Notes: a model not told the origin generated them from the letters alone. Shown: positions 36,782-45,018, counted from the first letter of the stretch. The stretch: DNA of 64,000 nt from Actinospica robiniae DSM 44927 (GCF_000504285.1 NZ_KI632511.1:6182154-6246153); one strand, 5' to 3'. A program made the numbers and translations.

Positions 36782-37083
36782 AAGGCTCCAGGTGCTCGGG
36801 TGCGCCGTGGTTCGGGCACGGCATCCGTTCAGCCGCGCGGTTCCGGTGCGCACTGCCCTCGTGTCCGCTCCGCCGCGCCGCGTGGGCTGCGGGCGACGGG
36901 CGGGTCGTTCCGCTCGTGGTCTCGCGTCGTTCTTCACGTGGACCGCCGCCCGTCGCGACGGCCCGATCACCCATAGTAGGCGGCTCGGACCCCGCTGTGT
37001 GCGGCTTTGACGACTCTGCTTGACGAGCCGTCAGGACGAGACACGAGGATACCCCTTAGTGACGACGTCGCTACGGCACGTCG
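36782..37083. other. bldN promoter and leader region
   Basis: 302 bp between bldN and the HAD gene, both on the minus strand. A TACTAT -10-like hexamer (minus strand, 36978-36973) would give a leader of about 185 nt; no good -35 is visible. The stretch at 37030-37080 is relatively AT-rich. bldN is known to be a BldD target in Streptomyces, but I could not place a convincing BldD site. Confidence 0.4.
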
Positions 37084-37953
37084 CTACGACTTCGCCTTCG
37101 CGCGGCGCGCCCACGCCACCCCCGCCGCCACCGCCCCACTGGCCGCTCCGGTCAGTGCCGCCCCGGGCAGCCCGGCACGCAGGATCCGCACCCCGGTGCG
37201 GTAGTCGGTGATGGGCCAGCCCTCGTGCTCGGCCCGGGCGCGCAGCCGGTGGTCCGGGTTCACCGCGTGCGGGTGCCCGACGAGCGTGAGCATCGGCAGG
37301 TCGTTGGCCGAGTCCGAGTAGGCGTGGCAGGCCGTCAGGTCGTAGCCGAGGCGCTCGGCCAGCTCCCGCACCGCGGTGCCCTTGGCCGGTCCGTGCAGTA
37401 TCTCCCCGACCAGGCGGCCGGTGTAGCGGCCGTCCACCGCCTCGGCCACGGTGCCCAGCGCGCCGTCCAGGCCGAGCCGCCCGGCGATGATCTCGGCCAG
37501 CTCGCTGGGCGCCGCGGTCACCAGCCAGACCGGCTCGGCCCGGCGCCGGTGCAGCTCGGCCAGGGCGCGGGTGCCCGGCCAGATCTTCTCCGCGAGGTAG
37601 TCGTCGTATATGTGCCGGCACAGCTCCACCATCTCCTCGACGGTGTGGCCGCGGGCGAAGGAGAGCGCCCGCTCCCGGGTGCTGGCGACCTGGCCGCTGC
37701 GCTCGCCGCGGATCCGGAAGGTGAGCTGCGAGCAGGCGAACCGGGCGATCTCGCCGGAGCTGAGGAACCGGTGGGCGGCCGCGCCGCGAGCGAGGTGGAA
37801 CAGCGAAGCACCGCGGATCAGGGTGTTGTCGAGGTCGAAGAACGCCGCGGCGGTGGGCCGGGGCGCAGCGGCCGCGTCGACGGCTCGCTTGTCGGCGGCC
37901 GCGCTGAGGGCAGGGCGCACTGTCACTCTTGAGACCCTACCGGCTGCGCGCAT
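37084..37953 (-). CDS. HAD-superfamily subfamily IB hydrolase (SerB-like phosphatase)
   Basis: 289 residues. HAD motif I AAFFDLDNTLIRGASLF, motif II VWLVTAAPSELAEI, motif III Lys in GPAKGTAVRELAE, motif IV SDSANDLPMLTLVGHPHAVN. The C-terminus carries a hydrophobic helix (about 262-282). The substrate may be a phospho-serine-like or lipid phosphate; not decidable here. The same type of gene sits between glutaredoxin and bldN in Streptomyces. An in-frame GTG about ten residues downstream is an alternative start. Confidence 0.88.
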   Translation of the reverse strand: MRAAGRVSRVTVRPALSAAADKRAVDAAAAPRPTAAAFFDLDNTLIRGASLFHLARGAAAHRFLSSGEIARFACSQLTFRIRGERSGQVASTRERALSFARGHTVEEMVELCRHIYDDYLAEKIWPGTRALAELHRRRAEPVWLVTAAPSELAEIIAGRLGLDGALGTVAEAVDGRYTGRLVGEILHGPAKGTAVRELAERLGYDLTACHAYSDSANDLPMLTLVGHPHAVNPDHRLRARAEHEGWPITDYRTGVRILRAGLPGAALTGAASGAVAAGVAWARRAKAKS

Positions 37954-38091
37954 CGGCTACGTCTACGTCAACCGACCGGCCGGAGTCCTTGCGGCGAACT
38001 CGGGCGAACTCGGGCGGACGCGGGCCGGGAGCGGGCCGGACGCGGCGGTGCCCGGTGCCGGGCGGGGCCGGCGGATGAGAGGCTAAAGGGC

Positions 38092-38352
38092 ATGCAGACG
38101 CGTATCACTCTGATCGGCAAGGCCGGCTGCCACCTGTGCGACGCGGCGCGGGAGACGGTGGCGAAGGTCGCGGCGGAGCTCGGGGTCGGCTGGGTCGAGT
38201 ACGACATCAACGACGACCCCCGGCTCAAGGAGGACTACTGGGACACCATCCCGGTCACCCTCGTCGACGGCCGGCCGCACGACTTCTGGCGGGTGGACGA
38301 GAACCGGCTGCGCGCGGCGCTGACCACCCCGGAAGCTGGCAGCAACCTGTGA
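38092..38352 (+). CDS. Glutaredoxin-like thiol protein
   Basis: 86 residues with the active site GKAGCHLCDAARE (CxxC) at the end of strand 1 and the cis-Pro loop TIPVTLVDG, a complete small thioredoxin fold. Divergent from the HAD gene, and upstream of the redox sensor gene rex in the same direction. The role is likely disulfide exchange; partner unknown. Confidence 0.88.
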   Translation: MQTRITLIGKAGCHLCDAARETVAKVAAELGVGWVEYDINDDPRLKEDYWDTIPVTLVDGRPHDFWRVDENRLRAALTTPEAGSNL

Positions 38353-38642
38353 CTTCGGTCGCACGCGGGGCGCACGGGGCCTGCGCGGCGGGTATCGTCG
38401 CAGGTGAGGTCGGGTAAAACGGACATGAGGCGATAAATCGCAAATATGTCACGATTCGGTCGTGAACTTTGTGCGCGCCTTCACAAAGTCCTACGCTGCC
38501 CAGTGAGTGTTGAGGCAGTGATACCAACAGATCACCCGAGGCGCCCCCTTCGTCCGGGGCCGTCCCGCGTCGGTCGCCTCCGCATCACCGCCTCGGCGCG
38601 GCAACCCTCAACGTACCTCCAGCGAGCGCGACCGGGAGCAGC
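38353..38642. other. Promoter and leader region of the rex-hem operon
   Basis: 290 bp with no gene. It contains the Rex operator and promoter at 38469-38497 and a leader of about 140 nt before the rex ATG. Confidence 0.6.
38469..38497 (+). promoter_or_regulatory. Rex operator overlapping the rex promoter
   Basis: The 18-mer TTGTGCGCGCCTTCACAA (38469-38486) matches the Rex operator TTGTGAAnnnnTTCACAA, with a perfect right half and five of seven bases in the left half. Its left half doubles as a -35 (TTGTGC); 17 bp on is TACGCT (38492-38497). Bound Rex would cover the -35 and spacer, so autorepression of rex and the hem genes is expected when NADH/NAD+ is low. Confidence 0.8.
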
Positions 38643-39452
38643 ATGGCCAGCATGAGCAGTCCTGGTATGGCCGCCATCCCCGAGGCGACCGTCGCACGGT
38701 TGCCCGTCTACCTGCGTGCGCTGCGGACCCTGCAGGACCGCGGTACCGCCACCGTCTCCTCCGAGGAACTCGCCACCGTGGCCGGGGTCAACTCGGCCAA
38801 GCTGCGCAAGGACCTCTCCTTCCTCGGCTCCTACGGCACCCGCGGCGTCGGCTACGACGTCGAGTACCTGATCTACCAGATCTCGCGCGAGCTGGGTCTG
38901 AGCCTGGACTGGCCGGTGGCCATCATCGGCATCGGAAACCTGGGCCACGCGCTGGCCAACTACGGCGGCTTCGTCAGCCGGGGCTTCCGGATAGCCGCAC
39001 TGTTCGACGCGGACCCGCGGCTGTCCGGGAACCGGGTGGCCGGGCTGGTGATCCGGCACGTGGACGAGCTGGACGAGGTGATCGCCGAGCTCGGCATCTC
39101 CATCGCGGTCATCTCGGTCCCGCCCACCGCCGCGCAGGCGGTGGCCGACCGGCTGGTGGCGGCCGGGGTCACCTCCATCCTCAACTTCGCCCCTACCGTG
39201 GTGACCGTGCCCGAGGGGGTGGACCTGCGCAAGGTGGACCTGTCCGTCGAGCTGCAGATCCTGGCCTTCCACGAGCAGCGCAAGGCCGCGGAGGGCAAAC
39301 GCACCAGGGGCGGGCGTACGGTGCGTCGGGCCATGCGGGAGGATCCAGTGAACCCGGATCCGGATCAAGCCTCGGCGCCCGAGCGCCCGGCCGAACCCCC
39401 GATCCGGCAGCACCGCTCCGCGCCTGATCTGAATGAGGTGTTGCCGGCATGA
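38643..39452 (+). CDS. rex: NADH/NAD+-sensing transcriptional repressor Rex
   Basis: 269 residues. N-terminal winged helix (VARLPVYLRALRTLQDRG, LATVAGVNSAKLRKDLSFLG, GTRGVGYDVEYL), then the Rossmann domain with VAIIGIGNLGHALANY. Rex releases its operator when NADH binds and controls respiratory genes and hem genes in actinomycetes. The C-terminal tail after about residue 215 is long and Arg/Pro-rich. The stop overlaps the first small ORF of the tandem repeat by ATGA. Confidence 0.96.
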   Translation: MASMSSPGMAAIPEATVARLPVYLRALRTLQDRGTATVSSEELATVAGVNSAKLRKDLSFLGSYGTRGVGYDVEYLIYQISRELGLSLDWPVAIIGIGNLGHALANYGGFVSRGFRIAALFDADPRLSGNRVAGLVIRHVDELDEVIAELGISIAVISVPPTAAQAVADRLVAAGVTSILNFAPTVVTVPEGVDLRKVDLSVELQILAFHEQRKAAEGKRTRGGRTVRRAMREDPVNPDPDQASAPERPAEPPIRQHRSAPDLNEVLPA

Positions 39453-39607
39453 GCGAGCTTGCGAGCGAATCGATGAGCACTGTGCCTTGGCGAATGCGTC
39501 GGCCGCACGTCAGTGAGGCGGTGGCCGCATGAGCGAGCTTGCGAGTGAATCGATGAGCACTGTGCCTTGGCGAATGCGTCGGCCGCACGTCAGTGAGGCG
39601 GTGGCCG
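39448..39607 (+). repeat. Tandem 80-bp direct repeat at the rex-hemA junction
   Basis: Two units, 39448-39527 and 39528-39607, identical except for one C/T difference (39456-39468 region against 39536-39548). A partial third copy of the unit start (CATGAGC) forms the hemA start. Each unit holds a complete 27-codon ORF in the register that preserves ATGA overlaps. Confidence 0.97.
39449..39532 (+). CDS. 27-residue small ORF, copy 1, coupled to rex
   Basis: The peptide starts MSELASESMSTVPW and ends HVSEAVAA. The ATG overlaps the rex stop (ATGA), and its own stop overlaps the next ATG (ATGA). Codons such as CTT, CCT, ACT and CGA differ from the GC-ending usage of the neighbours. It has no hydrophobic segment and no Cys-Pro haem motif. 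It may act as a translational relay between rex and hemA, or the sequence may be a mobile repeat that happens to be open; expression is not shown. Confidence 0.5.
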   Translation: MSELASESMSTVPWRMRRPHVSEAVAA

Positions 39608-39612
39608 CATGA
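39529..39612 (+). CDS. 27-residue small ORF, copy 2, coupled to hemA
   Basis: It encodes exactly the same peptide as copy 1; the only base difference changes AGC to AGT at codon 6, both Ser. The stop overlaps the hemA ATG (ATGA), so ribosomes that finish here could restart on hemA. No ribosome site is obvious before the hemA ATG itself, which favours coupling. Confidence 0.5.
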   Translation: MSELASESMSTVPWRMRRPHVSEAVAA

Positions 39613-40964
39613 GCTTGCTGGTCGTCGGTCTCTCGCATCGCACCGCACCCGTTCGCCTGCTCGAGCAGACCTCGCTGACCGAGGAGCTCGCGGTCAAGCT
39701 GCTCGGTGACGTCGCAGGGTCCGAACACGTCGCCGAGGCGGTGGCCGTGGCCACCTGCAACCGGCTCGAGGTGTACGCCGAGGTCTCCAAGTTCCACGGC
39801 GCCCTGGCCGAGATCTCCGAACTGCTCGCCCAGTACACCGCAGTGCCGCGGGAGGTGCTCACCGGCCACTTCTACGTGCACTACGACGACCGCGCCGCCT
39901 GGCACCTGTTCACCGTGGCCTGCGGACTGGACTCGATGGTGGTCGGCGAGCCGCAGATCCTGGGCCAGCTGCGCTCCGCGCTGGCGCTGGGGCAGCAGGT
40001 GGGCACGGCCGGTCCGGTCCTGAACGAGCTGGTCCAGCAGGCCCTGCGGGTGGGCAAGCGGGCGCACAGCGAGACCGCGCTGGACAAGGCCGGCCAGTCG
40101 CTGGTCACCGCCGCGCTCGACCTCGCGGTGCCGGCCGGGTCGCCGGACCCGGGCCGGGTGGTCGTGGTCGGGGCCGGCTCCATGTCGGCGCTGGCCGCCA
40201 CCACGATCCGGCGCCGGTACCCGGCGTGCGCCCTCGCCGTGCTCAACCGCACCCCGGAGCGGGCCCGCCGGCTGGCCGACGCGGTGGACGCGACGGCCGC
40301 CCCGCTGTCCGAGCTGCCCGCGCACCTGGCCGACGCCGACCTGCTGCTCTCCTGCACCGGCGCCACCGAGCTGGTGCTGACGGCGGACCGGTTCGCCGCG
40401 GCCCGGGCCGGCATAGCGACGCCGATCACCTTGGTCGACCTGGCCATGCCGCGCGACCTGGATCCGCGCCTGGCCGAGCTGCCGCACGTGCGCGTGGTGG
40501 ACCTGGAGCGGATCGCCGAGGACCAGCGCGAGGCCGAGCCGCAGCCGGGCCAGGGCAGCCTGGACGAGGTGGCCCGGATCGTGGAGGCCGAGGTCGAGGC
40601 CTACCGCAGGCTGCGCACCGCCAGCGCCGTGACGCCGACCGTCACCGCGCTGCGCTGCATGGCCGCCGAGGTCGTCTCGGCCGAGCTGGACCGGTTCCAC
40701 GGCCGCACCGCCGGCCTGGACGAACGCACCCGGGCCGAGGTCGAGCAGACCGTGCGCCGGGTGGTGGACAAGCTGTTGCACGAGCCGACCGTTCGCGTCA
40801 AGCAGTTGACGGTCGGCGACGGGGGCGTGACGTACGCGCAGGCGCTGCGCGAACTGTTCAACCTCGACCCGAGGACCGCGGTGGCGGTCAGCCGGGCCGA
40901 GGCGGCGCCGGGCGAGGACCCCACCGCGGGCCGTCCGGCCGAACCCAGGCAGGAGAAGCGATGA
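39609..40964 (+). CDS. hemA: Glutamyl-tRNA reductase
   Basis: 451 residues. Catalytic Cys50 in VATCNRLEVYAEV, the tRNA/substrate region SHRTAPV, HLFTVACGLDSMVVGEPQIL, the NADPH Rossmann motif VVVVGAGSMSALAATTI and the C-terminal dimerisation helices. It converts glutamyl-tRNA to glutamate-1-semialdehyde, the first committed step of tetrapyrrole synthesis. Start by coupling with the upstream small ORF; its stop overlaps the hemC start (ATGA). Confidence 0.96.
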   Translation: MSLLVVGLSHRTAPVRLLEQTSLTEELAVKLLGDVAGSEHVAEAVAVATCNRLEVYAEVSKFHGALAEISELLAQYTAVPREVLTGHFYVHYDDRAAWHLFTVACGLDSMVVGEPQILGQLRSALALGQQVGTAGPVLNELVQQALRVGKRAHSETALDKAGQSLVTAALDLAVPAGSPDPGRVVVVGAGSMSALAATTIRRRYPACALAVLNRTPERARRLADAVDATAAPLSELPAHLADADLLLSCTGATELVLTADRFAAARAGIATPITLVDLAMPRDLDPRLAELPHVRVVDLERIAEDQREAEPQPGQGSLDEVARIVEAEVEAYRRLRTASAVTPTVTALRCMAAEVVSAELDRFHGRTAGLDERTRAEVEQTVRRVVDKLLHEPTVRVKQLTVGDGGVTYAQALRELFNLDPRTAVAVSRAEAAPGEDPTAGRPAEPRQEKR

Positions 40965-41920
40965 CGAGCACGCTCAGGCTCGCCACCCGGCGCTCGGCGC
41001 TGGCTACGGTGCAGTCCGGGATGGTGGCCGACGCCGTGCGCGCGGTCACCGGCCGGCCGGTCGATCTGGTGGAGATCACCACCTCCGGGGACACCTCGCA
41101 GGCCACGCAGGTGCCGATGACGCAGATCGGCGGCACCGGTGTGTTCGTCAACGCGCTGCGCGAGGCGCTGCTGGCGGGCGAGGCGGACTTCGCGGTGCAC
41201 TCGCTCAAGGACCTGCCCACGGCCCCGCCGGCCGGGCTGGCCCTGGCCGCGGTGCCCGAACGCGAGGACGTGCGCGACGTGCTCGTGGCCCACGGCGGGC
41301 GCAAGCTGGCCGATCTGCCCGCCGGCGCCCGCGTCGGCACCGGCTCCGCCCGCCGCGCGGCCCAGCTGCGGCTGGTCCGGCCCGACCTGGAGGTCGTGCC
41401 GGTCCGCGGCAACGTGGACACCCGCGTGGGCTTCGTCTCCGACGGCCGGCTCGACGGGGTGGTGCTGGCCTACGCCGGCCTGAACCGGCTCGGCCGGATC
41501 GGCGAGGCCACCGACTTCTTCGACCCGGCCGAGTTCCTGCCCGCCCCGGGCCAGGGCGCGCTGGCGATCGAGTGCCGGGCGGACGACGCCGAGCTGCTCG
41601 AGATCCTGGCCCGGCTCGACCACGCGCCCACCCGGGCCGCGGTCGTCGCCGAGCGGGCGCTGCTGGCCACCCTGGAGGCCGGCTGCTCCGCCCCGGTCGG
41701 CGGCTACGCGCTGATCGGCCCGGGCGACGGGGAGCTGACCCTGAGCGGCCTGGTCGCCGCGGTCACCGGGCCCGAGCACGAGGGCGCGCCCGAGGCCGTG
41801 CGCGGCAGCCTGACCGGACCGGTCGCGCAGGCCGCCCGGATCGGCGCCGACCTGGCCGCCCGGATGCTCGAGCAGGGCGCCGACGCGCTCATGGCCGCCG
41901 TGCCGCGGGCCTCGTCATGA
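40961..41920 (+). CDS. hemC: Porphobilinogen deaminase (hydroxymethylbilane synthase)
   Basis: 319 residues. LRLATRRSALATVQS at the N-terminus, HSLKDLPTAPP, GTGSARRAAQL and GNVDTRV line the catalytic cleft; Cys242 in LEAGCSAPVGGYA carries the dipyrromethane cofactor. It joins four porphobilinogen units. The ATG lies inside the hemA stop (ATGA) and the stop lies inside the start of a 53-codon ORF (ATGA). Confidence 0.97.
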   Translation: MTSTLRLATRRSALATVQSGMVADAVRAVTGRPVDLVEITTSGDTSQATQVPMTQIGGTGVFVNALREALLAGEADFAVHSLKDLPTAPPAGLALAAVPEREDVRDVLVAHGGRKLADLPAGARVGTGSARRAAQLRLVRPDLEVVPVRGNVDTRVGFVSDGRLDGVVLAYAGLNRLGRIGEATDFFDPAEFLPAPGQGALAIECRADDAELLEILARLDHAPTRAAVVAERALLATLEAGCSAPVGGYALIGPGDGELTLSGLVAAVTGPEHEGAPEAVRGSLTGPVAQAARIGADLAARMLEQGADALMAAVPRASS

Positions 41921-42078
41921 CGCCCGCCACGAGCCGGGACCGCCCCGCCGCCCCGGCCGAGACCCGCACCACCCGTACCACCCGTACCACCCGCACCACC
42001 TCTTGCACGACCGCCACAGCCCGACCGCGCGCAGCGCGTGCCGGATCAGGTATGGCATTGATGGGAGCTTCGCTGTGA
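41917..42078 (+). CDS. 53-residue small ORF between hemC and hemD, coupled on both sides
   Basis: The peptide starts MTPATSRDRPAAPAETRTT and contains four RTT tripeptides, then Ala/Arg/Ser. It is strongly basic and Thr-rich and probably unstructured. The ATG overlaps the hemC stop (ATGA) and the TGA overlaps the hemD GTG (GTGA). Without it hemD would be separated from hemC by 154 bp. It could be a coupling ORF or a degenerate 5' extension of hemD; no homologue recognised. Confidence 0.45.
   Translation: MTPATSRDRPAAPAETRTTRTTRTTRTTSCTTATARPRAARAGSGMALMGASL
41965..42000 (+). repeat. Four 9-bp tandem repeats encoding Arg-Thr-Thr
   Basis: CGCACCACC, CGTACCACC, CGTACCACC, CGCACCACC in frame with the small ORF. 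The synonymous C/T variation at codon 1 keeps the RTT repeat. Confidence 0.9.
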
Positions 42079-43955
42079 CCGCCGTACGAACGATCGCCGA
42101 CTCCGCGACCGCGACCCTCGCAGGGCCCGCGCTGACGCCGCTGGAGAAGATCGAGAGCGCGCTGGAGGCCGTGAGCCTGCCGGGCCCGCGCACGCAGCGC
42201 GGCACCGACGCGCCCGGCGCCGCGGAGCCGGGCGAGGGAGCCGAGGGCGAGGGCGCGCACGCCGAGTCCGAGCGTCCCGCGCACCGGGCCAGGGTCAGCT
42301 TCGTCGGGGCCGGCCCGGGCGACCCGGACCTGCTCACTCTGCGCGGCGCGGCCGCCCTGGCCGAGGCCGACATGCTGGTGCTCGACCGGCACCTGATCGA
42401 GCGCTTCCGCCCGCTGGCCCGCCCGGACGTGCACCTGGTCGAGCTCGGCCCGGAGCCGGCCCTGGCGGCGCCGGGCGGCAAGAACGCGCCGCTGCCCTCG
42501 TCCGTCTTCAGCCACCCGGCCTCCTGCCCGGAGGCGGTGCTGCTGGCCATGGCCGAGGCGGTCGCGGCCGGCCGGCACGTGGTGCGCCTGCTCGACGGCG
42601 ACCCGGGCCTGTTCAGCCCGCTCGAGGCGGAGGCCGCGCAGTGCGCCCGCACGGCGGTCCCGTTCGAGGTCGTGCCGGGCCTGGCCCGCGCCACCGCGGT
42701 GCCGATGTTCGCCGGCATCCCGCTCAGCCACGGCTCCATCGGCGACGTGCGGCTGCTCTCGGCCCCGCACCCGGCCGCGGGCGAGGACTTCACCGCCTGG
42801 TCGGACTGGCACCGCCAGCTCGGCGAGGCCGGGGCGAGCGCCTCCACCCTGGTGCTCCAGGGCATCGGCGACCGGATCGACGAGGTCGCGGCCGAGCTGC
42901 TCGCGGCCGGCCGGCCCGGCTCTACCCCGGTCGCGGTGACCGTGGACGGCTCGCTCACCTCGCAGCGCACCGTCACCGGCACGCTGGACAAGATCACCGC
43001 GGCCCTCAAGGCCGAGCGCGTCTCCTGCGTCGGCGCCGGCACCGTGGTAGTGGTGGGTGCCGTGGTCAATCAGCGGGCCGAGCTGTCCTGGTACGAGAGC
43101 AAGCCGCTGTTCGGCTGGCGGGTCCTGGTGCCGCGCACGAAGGAGCAGGCCGGGGCGCTGTCCGAGCAGCTGCGCCGGTACGGCGCGGTGCCCACAGAGG
43201 TCCCGACCATCTCGGTCGAGCCCCCGCGCACCCCGCAGCAGATGGAGCGCGCGGTCAAGGGCCTGGTCACCGGCCGCTACGAGTGGGTCGCCTTCACCTC
43301 GGTGAACGCGGTCAAGGCGGTGCGCGAGAAGTTCGAGGACTACGGCCTCGACGCCCGCGCCTTCGCCGGCATCAAGGTGGCCGCGGTGGGCGAGGCGACC
43401 GCGAAGGCGCTCAAGGCCTTCGGTGTGGTGCCGGACCTGGTCCCGGCCGGCGAGCAGTCCGCGGCCGGCCTGCTGGCCGAGTTCCCCGCCTTCGACCCCG
43501 CCTTCGACCCGATCGAGCGGGTGTTCCTGCCGCGCGCCGACATCGCCACCGAGGTGCTCTCGGCCGGCCTGGTCGAGCTCGGCTGGGAAGTGGACGACGT
43601 CACCGCCTACCGGACCGTGCGGGCGGCGCCGCCGGCCGAGGCGATCCGCGAGGCGATCAAGGGCGGCGGCTTCGACGCGGTCCTGTTCACCTCCAGCTCC
43701 ACCGTGCGCAACCTGGTCGGCATCGCCGGCAAGCCGCACGCGGCGACCGTGATCACCTGCATCGGCCCGGCCACCGCGGCCACCGCGCGGGAGCACGGCC
43801 TGCGCGTGGACGTGCTCGCCCCGACGCCGAGCGCGGCCGCGCTGGCCGAGGCGCTGGCGGCGTTCGGCGCCGCCCGGCGCGAGGCGCAGATCGCCGCGGG
43901 CGATCCGGTCACGCGTCCGTCGGAACGTACCCGGGCGCGTCGGCGCCGGGCGTAG
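42075..43955 (+). CDS. hemD: Uroporphyrinogen-III C-methyltransferase / uroporphyrinogen-III synthase fusion
   Basis: 626 residues from the GTG at 42075, preceded by GGGAGC. After an Ala/Glu-rich leader of about 75 residues, the methyltransferase half (about 76-330) has VSFVGAGPGDPDLLTLRGA, LLDGDPGLF and VVPGLARATAVPMFAGIPLS. The synthase half (about 350-610) has WRVLVPRTKEQAGALSEQL, YEWVAFTSVNAVKAVRE and FTSSSTVRNLV. It closes the tetrapyrrole ring and diverts some product to sirohaem/B12. This CobA-HemD fusion is usual in actinomycetes. The methyltransferase half is divergent in its middle and its activity should not be taken as certain. Confidence 0.92.
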   Translation: MTAVRTIADSATATLAGPALTPLEKIESALEAVSLPGPRTQRGTDAPGAAEPGEGAEGEGAHAESERPAHRARVSFVGAGPGDPDLLTLRGAAALAEADMLVLDRHLIERFRPLARPDVHLVELGPEPALAAPGGKNAPLPSSVFSHPASCPEAVLLAMAEAVAAGRHVVRLLDGDPGLFSPLEAEAAQCARTAVPFEVVPGLARATAVPMFAGIPLSHGSIGDVRLLSAPHPAAGEDFTAWSDWHRQLGEAGASASTLVLQGIGDRIDEVAAELLAAGRPGSTPVAVTVDGSLTSQRTVTGTLDKITAALKAERVSCVGAGTVVVVGAVVNQRAELSWYESKPLFGWRVLVPRTKEQAGALSEQLRRYGAVPTEVPTISVEPPRTPQQMERAVKGLVTGRYEWVAFTSVNAVKAVREKFEDYGLDARAFAGIKVAAVGEATAKALKAFGVVPDLVPAGEQSAAGLLAEFPAFDPAFDPIERVFLPRADIATEVLSAGLVELGWEVDDVTAYRTVRAAPPAEAIREAIKGGGFDAVLFTSSSTVRNLVGIAGKPHAATVITCIGPATAATAREHGLRVDVLAPTPSAAALAEALAAFGAARREAQIAAGDPVTRPSERTRARRRRA

Positions 43956-44034
43956 AGTGGAGCGGCGCGCCCGGACGGTCGGGTCGCGCGCGAGCAGCGC
44001 CCGGTAAGACCCGGGCGGTGGTGGGAAAGGCTTG

Positions 44035-45018
44035 GTGGCACCGATGGATCTGACGTACCGTCCGCGACGGCTTCGTACGACGCCCGCGATGCGCAGGCTG
44101 GTGGCGGAGACCCGGGTGCATCCGGCGAACCTGATCCTGCCGCTGTTCGTCAAAGAAGGGCTGGAGGAGTCCGCCCCGATCGCCTCGCTGCCCGGCGTCT
44201 TCCAGCACTCGCTGGCCGGCGTGCGCAAGGCGGCCCGCGAGGCGGTCGAACTCGGCGTCGGCGGACTGATGCTCTTCGCGGTGCCCGAGCACCGGGACGC
44301 GACCGGCAGCGCCGGCACCGACCGGGACGGCATCCTGCAGCGCACCCTGCGCGAGGTGGCCGACGAGGTCGGCGACGAGACCGTGCTGATGAGCGACCTG
44401 TGCCTGGACGAGTTCACCGACCACGGCCACTGCGGCGTGCTGCGGGCGGACGGCTCGGTGGACAACGACGCGACCCTCGAGCGCTACGGCGAGATGGCCC
44501 TGGCCCAGGCCGAGGCGGGCGCGCACCTGCTCGGCCCGAGCGGCATGATGGACGGCCAGGTCGGCTACGTCCGCCGCGTGCTCGACGAGGGCGGCTACCA
44601 GGACACCGGTCTGCTGGCCTACTCCGCCAAGTACGCCTCGGTCTTCTACGGCCCGTTCCGCGACGCGATCGAGTCCCAGCTCGAGGGCGACCGCAAGACC
44701 TACCAGCAGGACCCGGCGAACGCGCTCGAGTCGCTGCGCGAGGTGCGCCTGGACATCGAGGAGGGCGCCGACCTGGTCATGGTCAAGCCGGCCCTGGCCT
44801 ACCTCGACATCATCGCCCGGGTCGCGGCCGAGGTGGACGTGCCGGTGGCCGCCTACCAGGTCTCCGGCGAGTACGCGATGGTCGAGGCGGCCGCGGCGAA
44901 CGGCTGGATCGAGCGGGACCGGGCCATCATGGAGACGCTCACCTCGATCCGCCGGGCCGGCGCGAGCTCGATCCTGACGTACTGGGCCCTGGACGCGATC
45001 AGGTTGCTTCAGGCCTGA
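44035..45018 (+). CDS. hemB: Delta-aminolevulinic acid dehydratase (porphobilinogen synthase)
   Basis: About 327 residues. Schiff-base lysines in AYSAKYASVFYGPFR and LVMVKPALAYLDI, and the metal-site region SDLCLDEFTDHGHCGVL. The middle Cys of the zinc-type triad (CxCx7C) is Asp here, which points to magnesium dependence. Start: GGGAAAGG precedes three in-frame candidates, TTG 44032, GTG 44035 and ATG 44044; GTG is a compromise. It follows hemD by about 80 bp; the 3' end overlaps the convergent ABC gene by 10 bp. Confidence 0.95.
   Translation: MAPMDLTYRPRRLRTTPAMRRLVAETRVHPANLILPLFVKEGLEESAPIASLPGVFQHSLAGVRKAAREAVELGVGGLMLFAVPEHRDATGSAGTDRDGILQRTLREVADEVGDETVLMSDLCLDEFTDHGHCGVLRADGSVDNDATLERYGEMALAQAEAGAHLLGPSGMMDGQVGYVRRVLDEGGYQDTGLLAYSAKYASVFYGPFRDAIESQLEGDRKTYQQDPANALESLREVRLDIEEGADLVMVKPALAYLDIIARVAAEVDVPVAAYQVSGEYAMVEAAAANGWIERDRAIMETLTSIRRAGASSILTYWALDAIRLLQA

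Noticed and set aside
39448-39607. Tandem repeats considered as a CRISPR array
   Set aside because: Only two directly abutting units with no unique spacers and no cas genes.
41889-44465. Very long open frame antisense to hemC and hemD
   Set aside because: It mirrors the GC-rich codon structure of the sense genes, encodes Arg/Ala/Gly/Pro-rich sequence without domains, and lies opposite secure enzymes.
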